A stretch of DNA of 13,735 nt from XYB2-FULL-45-11 sp964355525 (lineage in GTDB: Bacteria > Patescibacteriota > Patescibacteriia > UBA9934 > GWF2-40-263): the NCBI GenBank assembly GCA_964355525.1, contig CAYHDY010000027.1, forward strand, positions 1-13,735, in the 5' to 3' direction. A program made the position numbers and the translations under genes. This document shows positions 1-4,491 of this stretch, piece by piece; the first letter of the stretch is position 1, and every line of letters begins with the position of its first letter. Below the pieces are notes generated by a model. That model saw nothing but the letters and a program-made list of their open reading frames with translations. It had not been told where the DNA came from and ran no database searches.

Positions 1-70
1 GTAGCGAGAAGATATCAAATGGGGGAGAAGTTGTCCAGATCCCGTTCTTTCGTTTCTTTCAAGACTTCTG

Positions 71-76
71 TATAAT
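71..76 (+). promoter_or_regulatory. -10 box of parA promoter
   Basis: A perfect TATAAT lies 11 bases before the parA ATG. Transcription would start around base 83, giving a leader of only about five bases, so the parA message is probably leaderless or nearly so. The -35 region at the right distance (TTTCGT, 48-53) is weak. There is no Shine-Dalgarno sequence before the ATG, which agrees with leaderless initiation. Confidence 0.55.
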
Positions 77-87
77 TCTGTCATCTT

Positions 88-861
88 ATGGCGCATATCA
101 TTTCGGTGGTGAATCAAAAAGGCGGGGTGGGGAAGACGACAACCACACTGAATCTTGCTGCGTATCTTGCCGATGCAGGTAAATTTGTTTTGCTCATTGA
201 TCTTGATCCGCAGGCAAACGCAACGTCCGGAGTCGGGATCGATCATCGTGCGCTTTCGGCTGGCGTCTATGAAGGATTGATCGGAACGCATTCGGTTCGG
301 TCGCTCATTCATCCGACGGCTCATGAAGGACTTCGCATTCTTCCTGCGACGCAAGCCCTTGCGGGTGCAAGTGCAGAATTGGTGAATGCGGAAGAGCGTG
401 AACACTTTTTGCGAAAAGCGTTGCTCGAAGTTCGAAACGATTATGATTATATTTTCATCGATAATCAACCATCACTCGGAATGTTGACCATCAACGGACT
501 TGTCGCGTCGGATTCGGTTCTCATTCCTGTGCAGGCGGAATTTTATGCTCTCGAAGGGTTGACTGATTTGATGAACACGGTGAATCTCGTTCGCGAAAAC
601 TTAAAACCAAATTTGGAAATTATGGGTGCAGTTATTACGATGTATGACTCGCGCACAAAATTATCAAAAGAAGTTTTGCAAGAACTGTATCGTTATTTTC
701 CGGATAAAATTTTTCGCTCTGTGATTCCACGCAGTGTCCGTCTCGCGGAAGCGCCATCATTCGGCAAAACGATTCTTGGATATGATCCGACGTCGAAAGC
801 TGCCAAATCGTATGAACGTCTCGCGAAAGAATTTTTGATGCGCGAGGCAGGTTCGCTGTAA
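88..861 (+). CDS. parA: ParA/Soj chromosome-partitioning ATPase
   Basis: 257-residue deviant-Walker ATPase of the ParA/Soj family. With ParB it segregates the chromosome origin by forming ATP-dependent dimers on nucleoid DNA. Visible motifs: Walker A' KGGVGKTT (residues 11-18), LLIDLDPQ (35-42) with the catalytic-region Asp40, Walker B IFID (122-125), and the SRTKLS segment (188-193) that in relatives holds the DNA-binding arginine. The length is typical. After Walker B it reads DNQPSLG where most relatives have D-x-P-P-S-L-G, so one proline is replaced by Gln; this is a mild oddity. The ATG start follows a TATAAT by 11 bases with almost no leader. parB begins 53 bases downstream on the same strand, so the two are almost certainly one operon. 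Confidence 0.96.
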   Translation: MAHIISVVNQKGGVGKTTTTLNLAAYLADAGKFVLLIDLDPQANATSGVGIDHRALSAGVYEGLIGTHSVRSLIHPTAHEGLRILPATQALAGASAELVNAEEREHFLRKALLEVRNDYDYIFIDNQPSLGMLTINGLVASDSVLIPVQAEFYALEGLTDLMNTVNLVRENLKPNLEIMGAVITMYDSRTKLSKEVLQELYRYFPDKIFRSVIPRSVRLAEAPSFGKTILGYDPTSKAAKSYERLAKEFLMREAGSL

Positions 862-908
862 CACCCCTCACCCATACCCTCTCCCTCGAAAGGAGAGGGG
901 TAACGCGT
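862..908 (+). repeat. GC-rich palindromic repeat in the parA-parB spacer (copy 1)
   Basis: This fills nearly all of the parA-parB spacer. The core hairpin is CCCTCTCC (877-884) / GGAGAGGG (892-899), preceded by further C-runs. Read on the minus strand it has the same layout as copies at 10509-10545 and 11888-11924: CGTT, then a C-rich arm, a short loop, a G-rich arm, then a second G-run ending in GGGGT. This resembles REP-like dispersed palindromes. It leaves no room for a ribosome binding site before parB. Confidence 0.75.
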
Positions 909-914
909 TCAGTT

Positions 915-1769
915 ATGAATACACGTCCCGCACTCGGGAAAGGGCTTGGTTCGCTCATTCCGCACAAACAAACATTTACGGAACAGGTGATCCCATCCGC
1001 GCATAAGGAAATTTTAGAAATCGGTGTCGATGAGATTCAAGCGAATCCACGTCAGCCGCGTATTTATTTTTCTCCAAGCGATCTTGAGGATCTGATCGGT
1101 TCGATCAAGGAACACGGTATTTTGCAACCGCTTGTCGTTACACGTTCGAATGGCCAATATGAGTTGATCGCAGGAGAACGTCGATTACGCGCGTCGAGAA
1201 TCGTCGGATTGAAAACCGTTCCCGTGATCGTTCGCGATGCGACGGAACAACAAAAGCTTGAACTTGCTTTAATCGAAAACATTCAACGACAAGATTTGAA
1301 TGTGGTGGAAGAAGCGATCGCCTATCGCGCCCTCATTGATGAATTTAATCTCACACAAGACGCGGTTGCCCTTCGTGTCGGCAAGAGTCGATCGAACATC
1401 GGCAACATTGTGCGTCTTCTTGATTTGCCAAGCGACATTCTCGATGCACTCAAAGAAGGTCGCATCATGAAATCACATGCGCGAACATTGCTTGCCGAGG
1501 TTGATCCAAAAAAACAACACGAGATGTTTGAAGCGATGTTGAACGGGGGAGTGACAGTGCGACAAATCGAAGCACGTGTGTCCGGAAAAATTCCGCGCGT
1601 CACCTCGGCGGTCCCCAAAGATCCGAACATCGCCGCGCATGAAAAACGTTTACGCGAGATTCTTGGAACGAAGGTAGAAATTCAAGAATCCGCCGGCCGG
1701 GGAAAAGTGTGTATTACCTTTTATTCGCGACAGGAGTTGATGGGTCTGCTTGAACGATTATCCGATTAA
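915..1769 (+). CDS. parB: ParB/Spo0J chromosome-partitioning protein
   Basis: 284-residue ParB/Spo0J/Noc family protein. It binds parS sites near the origin, spreads as a CTP-dependent clamp and stimulates ParA. The N-terminal ALGKGLGSLIP (6-16) is the typical basic ParA-contacting stretch. The ParB/CTPase domain follows with NPRQPR (44-49), GERRLRAS (87-94) and ENIQRQDLN (121-129). The helix-turn-helix parS-binding region spans about 145-190, and a C-terminal dimerisation domain spans about 240-284. The ATG at 915 is chosen because the conserved N-terminus begins there. No Shine-Dalgarno is visible, since a palindromic repeat occupies the spacer. The gene ends at an intrinsic terminator. I saw no clear parS site in the window. 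Confidence 0.96.
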   Translation: MNTRPALGKGLGSLIPHKQTFTEQVIPSAHKEILEIGVDEIQANPRQPRIYFSPSDLEDLIGSIKEHGILQPLVVTRSNGQYELIAGERRLRASRIVGLKTVPVIVRDATEQQKLELALIENIQRQDLNVVEEAIAYRALIDEFNLTQDAVALRVGKSRSNIGNIVRLLDLPSDILDALKEGRIMKSHARTLLAEVDPKKQHEMFEAMLNGGVTVRQIEARVSGKIPRVTSAVPKDPNIAAHEKRLREILGTKVEIQESAGRGKVCITFYSRQELMGLLERLSD

Positions 1770-1796
1770 AAATAGGCTTAAAAAGCCTATTTTTTG
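1768..1796 (+). terminator. Intrinsic terminator after parB
   Basis: AATAGGCTT / AAGCCTATT hairpin directly after the parB stop codon, followed by a T-run (TTTTTTGTGTT). It separates the parAB operon from the promoter of the DGR target gene. Confidence 0.88.
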
Positions 1797-1806
1797 TGTT
1801 AAATCA

Positions 1807-1835
1807 TTGACAAAACCGTTATTTTATGGTATATT
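1807..1835 (+). promoter_or_regulatory. Sigma70-type promoter of the DGR target gene
   Basis: Consensus -35 TTGACA (1807-1812), a 17-base spacer and -10 TATATT (1830-1835, 5 of 6 to consensus). It predicts a start near 1842, just before the conserved leader begins. The paralogue at 12306 has TTGACA (12151-12156) with the same 17-base spacer, which supports both. Confidence 0.85.
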
Positions 1836-1845
1836 TGGATATCAG

Positions 1846-1965
1846 TATGGATTGACTTTGGCCAAAAGCCGCTCTGAAAAGGGCAATTTCTGGCCATGGT
1901 AAATCTCACAAATGATGAGAAGCCCGCTGGCGCTGAGGTGCTCTGTGCACCAAAAGGAACTGACC
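1846..1965 (+). promoter_or_regulatory. Conserved structured 5' leader RNA of the DGR target gene
   Basis: This 120-base leader is shared with 12191-12305, upstream of the paralogous gene. A run of small hairpins is supported by both copies. H1: GGC (1860-1862) / GCC (1868-1870) around loop CAAAA, where the other copy has AAC/GTT around the same loop. H2: GCTCT (1871-1875) / AGGGC (1880-1884) with GNRA loop GAAA, against AGAGC and GAGA in the other copy. H3: TCTCA (1904-1908) / TGAGA (1916-1920), with the loop 7 against 5 bases. H4: GCC CGCT GGC (1922-1931), identical. H5: GGTGC / GCACC (1937-1951). Near-invariant primary sequence (GCAATTTCTGGCCATGG) lies between H2 and H3. It ends at the ribosome binding site AAAGGA. 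It looks like a cis-regulatory RNA; I do not recognise the class, and its ligand or partner is unknown. Confidence 0.7.
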
Positions 1966-1973
1966 ATGTCTGA
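1896..1973 (+). CDS. Possible 25-codon upstream ORF in the leader
   Basis: The ATG at 1896 (in the conserved CCATGG) opens 25 codons starting MVNLTNDEKPAG, with a TGA at 1971-1973 that overlaps the start of the target gene. In the paralogous leader the same ATG and codons MVNLT exist, but a two-base difference stops the frame after six codons. Downstream of that difference the out-of-frame codons still resemble each other (EKPAGAEVL against EKPAGTEIL). There is no convincing Shine-Dalgarno. It may be a leader peptide or only a by-product of RNA conservation. Confidence 0.2.
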   Translation: MVNLTNDEKPAGAEVLCAPKGTDHV

Positions 1974-2565
1974 CAACATGCTCGGTAACGCTCTGGCACT
2001 GGTTGCCGGACCGATGAAAGATTTCTTCACCAAGCTTGCCGGCACCGACGGCATGATGTGGCTGCACGCATTCAACAGGTTTCTCCGCAAGGAGAATCCT
2101 TGGCCGAAGTTTGCTGTGCGTTGGGTTGTGACCCTTGGTGTCCTCAAGACGCCCGAGGTTTACAAGGAAGCTCTTGGCTCGAACGTCAGTAAATGGGCAC
2201 TCGACATCTTGAAGAAGATTACCTGTTTCAAAAAGCAGGTCAAACTTCACCTGACAGACGCAAGTTTCGAGGAAGTGGGGCTGATCGAAGGCGGAACGCT
2301 GGACGAATTTTTCGCAGCCGTGAAATCGGCTGGCGGAATGAAATGTCCAGCCGAGGCCGGTCCAGCCCTTCGTCTTCTCTGCAAGGATAAGGAATGGAGG
2401 ATCCTTCTCATGGACGCCATTTCGGATTCCGGCGGCGGTCTCGACGTGTTCGGCCTGAGCTCCCATTCCGATGGCCTTTGGCTCTGCACGGTTGGCGGTC
2501 GCTCCGGCGATCGGTTCAGTGCCGGCAATCGCGTGGTGTTCGCGATCCCCGCGCAAGTGTCTTAG
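1966..2565 (+). CDS. DGR variable (target) protein, C-terminal variable domain
   Basis: 199-residue target of the neighbouring diversity-generating retroelement. The start at 1966 is preferred over the in-frame ATG at 1912, because AAAAGGA lies just upstream and the 1912-1965 stretch is conserved leader RNA. The C-terminal part (about residues 130-199, with CPAEAGPALRL, DGLWL and NRVVFAIP) resembles the short variable proteins of CPR DGRs, whose variable domains in general adopt a C-type-lectin-like fold; the fold is inferred here, not seen. Residues 153-192 are encoded by the variable repeat. Compared with the template, 12 codons differ through adenine changes: 156, 158, 160, 163, 165, 167, 174, 176, 177, 179, 181 and 182. 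No signal peptide or membrane segment is visible. The ligand is unknown; a role in binding or recognition is inferred. The base composition is clearly more GC-rich than that of the avd and RT genes. Confidence 0.9.
   Translation: MSDNMLGNALALVAGPMKDFFTKLAGTDGMMWLHAFNRFLRKENPWPKFAVRWVVTLGVLKTPEVYKEALGSNVSKWALDILKKITCFKKQVKLHLTDASFEEVGLIEGGTLDEFFAAVKSAGGMKCPAEAGPALRLLCKDKEWRILLMDAISDSGGGLDVFGLSSHSDGLWLCTVGGRSGDRFSAGNRVVFAIPAQVS
2421..2556 (+). repeat. DGR variable repeat (VR)
   Basis: 136 bp at the 3' end of the target gene, aligned without gaps to the template repeat 488 bases downstream. There are 17 differences, of which 15 fall at template adenines. The last 46 bases (2511-2556) are identical despite six adenines in the template, which marks the 3' homing-initiation (IMH) region. 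Only two differences are not at adenines: T to G at 2424, on the 5' border, and C to T at 2503. The coding frame continues for two codons past the repeat to the TAG stop. Confidence 0.95.
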
Positions 2566-2625
2566 TACTTGGGTTTTAGATCCTTGTGTGTTCGGAGCTT
2601 TGGTTCTTAGTCCTTTGTTCTACTG

Positions 2626-2669
2626 CGCTGCATATATGTTGAATGACAACATATATGCAGCGTCTTTTT
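2626..2669 (+). terminator. 16-bp hairpin and T-run downstream of the VR
   Basis: CGCTGCATATATGTTG (2626-2641) pairs perfectly with 2647-2662 around the loop AATGA, followed by TCTTTTT. It is a strong intrinsic terminator for the target gene. In characterised DGRs such as the Bordetella phage system, a hairpin just past the VR helps target recognition. This one sits about 70 bases past the VR end, so that second role is possible but unproven. Confidence 0.85.
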
Positions 2670-2908
2670 GTTTGTGGTAAAATTTGTTTTGAAAGTAGGC
2701 GAATCTGTGGGAGATGAAGATTTCTTGCTGCCGAAATCAGTATCCGTGCGCGCAGATTGGGTTTGAAAACAGTTTGAACACAGCGTCGCGCATGAGCTTC
2801 AAAAAAAGAAGATACTTGGTGCAGAATGCTAGGGCATTACTACATGCCGAATTTGATTCAATCCTGAGAGAACTCGAAGGATGGTGTACAGGAAGGCATT
2901 TTGCACAA
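2670..2908 (+). other. Intergenic region upstream of the template repeat (probable TR RNA 5' part)
   Basis: About 240 bases with no gene I can support. A 66-codon open frame (2714-2914) runs into the TR but has no ribosome binding site and no recognisable protein features. A TAAAAT (2678-2683) could be a -10 box for the TR transcript, but its -35 position falls in the preceding terminator. A small hairpin GGCAT (2833-2837) / ATGCC (2844-2848) is present. In known DGRs the RNA used for cDNA synthesis extends beyond the TR on both sides, so this is probably part of that non-coding RNA. Confidence 0.4.
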
Positions 2909-3044
2909 TTCTGATTCCGACGGCGATCTCAACGTGTTCAACCTGAACTCCAATTCCGATGGCCTTTGGCTCAACACGGATAACGGTCACCCCGACAATC
3001 GGTTCAGTGCCGGCAATCGCGTGGTGTTCGCGATCCCCGCGCAA
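2909..3044 (+). ncRNA. DGR template repeat (TR)
   Basis: Non-coding donor copy of the variable repeat. It is reverse transcribed with errors at adenines and then replaces the VR. In the reading frame of the target gene, the template has seven AAC/AAT codons plus GAT/GAC and CAC codons at exactly the varied positions. This is the known DGR design in which Asn codons give wide amino acid choice without producing stops. It lies in the same orientation as the VR and is followed after 12 bases by a terminator. It is not a degenerate gene fragment: no start or upstream domain is present, and the adenine bias of the differences identifies it as a template. Confidence 0.95.
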
Positions 3045-3050
3045 CTCTCT

Positions 3051-3422
3051 TCATTTCTCCGCAGGATTTTTTTCTGCGGAGTTTTGTTTTTGATCGGGTT
3101 TTATCAACGATCCGTGCCAGCCGCCAAGCATTCTCCCTGCTTCATCGAGCGATTCGGAAAGTGTGAGGTAAGGATTTTGTTTCAGAGAATCCGCTTCGAA
3201 AAGAATAAGAAGAAAAAATTTGATTGCATCGCATTTTCTTATCGCGACTTTCACATACGGTAATTTTTCTTCCGGTTTTAAAAATGCTGCCGTGAAAATC
3301 ATTTCAATCGCCTCCACGAATAAATTATCAATGCGTTTGCCCAATGAATAGCGGTGAACTTTTGGAAGTTTTCCGTAATAATTAAACCAGAGGAGATATG
3401 TGCGTTTCAGAACTTGAAGCAC
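3051..3422 (-). CDS. avd: Avd-like DGR accessory protein
   Basis: 123 residues as read from a GTG at 3422. Recognised as the DGR accessory variability determinant, a small basic four-helix-bundle protein related to the 23S rRNA intervening-sequence family. In known systems it forms a pentamer and binds the RT and template RNA to support mutagenic cDNA synthesis. Family features: RYSLGKRIDNL (24-34), EKLPYVKVAIRKCDAIKFF (52-70) and the diagnostic GRMLGGW (96-102). The Lys/Glu-rich tail (111-123) is encoded by the TR terminator hairpin. Relatives usually have a few more residues before the first helix, so the true start may lie upstream, across the G11/C11 tract; see the findings. It is encoded antisense to the RT and converges on the TR, ending 7 bases from it. 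Confidence 0.88.
   Translation of the reverse strand: MLQVLKRTYLLWFNYYGKLPKVHRYSLGKRIDNLFVEAIEMIFTAAFLKPEEKLPYVKVAIRKCDAIKFFLLILFEADSLKQNPYLTLSESLDEAGRMLGGWHGSLIKPDQKQNSAEKNPAEK
3057..3090 (+). terminator. Terminator of the TR transcript
   Basis: CTCCGCAG (3057-3064) / CTGCGGAG (3074-3081) with a 9-base T-rich loop, followed by TTTTGTTTTT. It sits 12 bases after the TR and works in the plus direction, so it would define the 3' end of the template RNA. It lies inside the 3' end of the antisense avd gene. In the minus direction there is no T-run after the hairpin, so it should not stop avd transcripts. Confidence 0.8.
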
Positions 3423-3435
3423 TGGCGGAAAATTC

Positions 3436-3446
3436 GGGGGGGGGGG
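3436..3446. repeat. G11 homopolymer between avd and RT starts
   Basis: Eleven consecutive G (C on the minus strand) in the 37-base divergent gap between the apparent GTG starts of avd (3422, minus) and the RT gene (3460, plus). Such tracts change length by slippage in vivo and are also prone to sequencing error. Confidence 0.9.
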
Positions 3447-3459
3447 TACGCTTAGTGGC

Positions 3460-4464
3460 GTGTCTAAAATTCTTTTCGATCATACATTTGAGGAATTGAT
3501 TTCAATGAATAACCTGCTTGATGCGTGGGGTGAGTTTGTCGTTGGGAAAAGATCGCGAAAGGATGTACAAGAGTTTGAGTTACATCTTATGGATCATCTG
3601 CTCGAATTACACCGTGATCTGTCGAATGGAACATACCGACATTCTGAATACAAATTATTTGTGATCACAGATCCCAAGCGTCGAGAGATTCACAAAGCCT
3701 TTGTGAGAGATCGTGTATTGCATCATGCATTATACCGTATGTTGTATCCGTTTTTCGATCGGACATTTGCGAGCGATTCATTTTCGTGTCGAAATGAAAA
3801 AGGAATGCATAAAGCGATTGATCGATTTCGCACATTTACGTTTAAGCAGAGCAAGAATCATTCGCGTACATGTTGGGTGTTAAAATGCGACATCAAACAG
3901 TTTTTCGCGAGCATCGATCACCACGTTCTCGTACGCATCCTCGATGGATACATTCCGGATTCAAGCATACAAGCATTGTTGAAAATAATCATTGGGAGTT
4001 TTGAAATCAAGAATAAACACCATATTGGATTGCCGCTCGGTAATCTTACTTCACAGCTTTTCTCGAACGTTTATATGAATGTCTTTGATCGGTTCGTGAA
4101 GCACAGCTTGAAAATCAAGCATTACATTCGGTACGCAGATGATTTCGTTTTTCTTTCTCCTGATAAACAAACGCTCGAATCACTCATTCCTTGCATCCGA
4201 TCCTTTTTACTTTTTGATCTTCATCTCACGCTTCATCCGAATAAAATTTTTCTAAAGACGATCGTCTCCGGCGTGGATTTTCTTGGTTGGGTTCATTTTT
4301 CGGATCATCGGGTTTTGCGAACCGTAACAAAAAATCGGATGCTGAGGAAAATTCAGAAAAATCCGACGAATGAAACAATGCAATCCTATTTGGGAATGTT
4401 GTCGCATGGAAATACAAAAAGATTGCAAAAGATCATTTTAGATTTTGATATTTCAAAAAAATAA
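3460..4464 (+). CDS. DGR reverse transcriptase
   Basis: 334-residue reverse transcriptase of the DGR clade. It copies the template RNA into cDNA with misincorporation at adenines. Visible blocks: VLKCDIKQFF (140-149) with catalytic Asp144; GLPLGNLTSQ (190-199), where S-Q replaces the S-P of group II intron and retron enzymes, the mark of DGR RTs; YADD (225-228) with the catalytic Asp pair; and VDFLGW (272-277). The N-terminal region (HKAFVRDRVLHHALYRMLYP, 78-97) also fits the family. There is no maturase or endonuclease domain, so it is not a group II intron protein. The start is GTG at 3460, the only start codon before conserved N-terminal sequence in this frame, with no Shine-Dalgarno. The stop codon lies inside the shared bidirectional terminator. 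Confidence 0.96.
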   Translation: MSKILFDHTFEELISMNNLLDAWGEFVVGKRSRKDVQEFELHLMDHLLELHRDLSNGTYRHSEYKLFVITDPKRREIHKAFVRDRVLHHALYRMLYPFFDRTFASDSFSCRNEKGMHKAIDRFRTFTFKQSKNHSRTCWVLKCDIKQFFASIDHHVLVRILDGYIPDSSIQALLKIIIGSFEIKNKHHIGLPLGNLTSQLFSNVYMNVFDRFVKHSLKIKHYIRYADDFVFLSPDKQTLESLIPCIRSFLLFDLHLTLHPNKIFLKTIVSGVDFLGWVHFSDHRVLRTVTKNRMLRKIQKNPTNETMQSYLGMLSHGNTKRLQKIILDFDISKK

Positions 4465-4491
4465 CCTCGACACACGGTCGGGGTTATTTTG
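4455..4491. terminator. Bidirectional terminator between RT and rel
   Basis: Stem ATAACCTCGAC (4461-4471) / GTCGGGGTTAT (4477-4487), 11 bp with one G-U, loop ACACG, with A-run before and T-run after, so it works both ways. The stop codons of both convergent genes (4462-4464 plus; 4486-4484 minus) lie within the stem arms. Confidence 0.88.

Larger units (their letters stand above)
2421..4464 (+). mobile_element. Diversity-generating retroelement (VR, TR, avd, RT)
   Basis: The full DGR parts list is present: target gene with a C-terminal VR, TR, Avd accessory gene and DGR-type reverse transcriptase. Order and strand: VR(+), TR(+), avd(-), RT(+). avd on the opposite strand, reading toward the TR, is unusual compared with the co-linear arrangement in the Bordetella phage system. 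The unit sits between parB and rel. The RT and avd genes are AT-rich while target gene and TR are GC-rich, suggesting different histories. DGRs are known to be abundant in CPR bacteria. Confidence 0.94.

Noticed and set aside
1912..1965. Longer N-terminus for the target protein from the ATG at 1912
   Set aside because: This stretch is conserved leader RNA, shared with the paralogue with a length change that would break the frame, and AAAAGGA marks the start at 1966.
2714..2914. 66-codon open frame upstream of the TR
   Set aside because: No ribosome binding site, no recognisable motif, and it ends inside the TR; more likely part of the template RNA.
2901..3263. Open frame through the TR, looking like a C-terminal pseudogene of the target protein
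   Set aside because: Differences from the target gene fall almost only at template adenines and there is no start region or upstream domain, so this is the DGR template repeat and its frame is incidental.
3460..4464. Group II intron or retron reverse transcriptase
   Set aside because: No maturase or endonuclease domain, no intron domain V-like structure seen nearby, and S-Q rather than S-P in the motif after GLPLGN, with TR, VR and Avd present.
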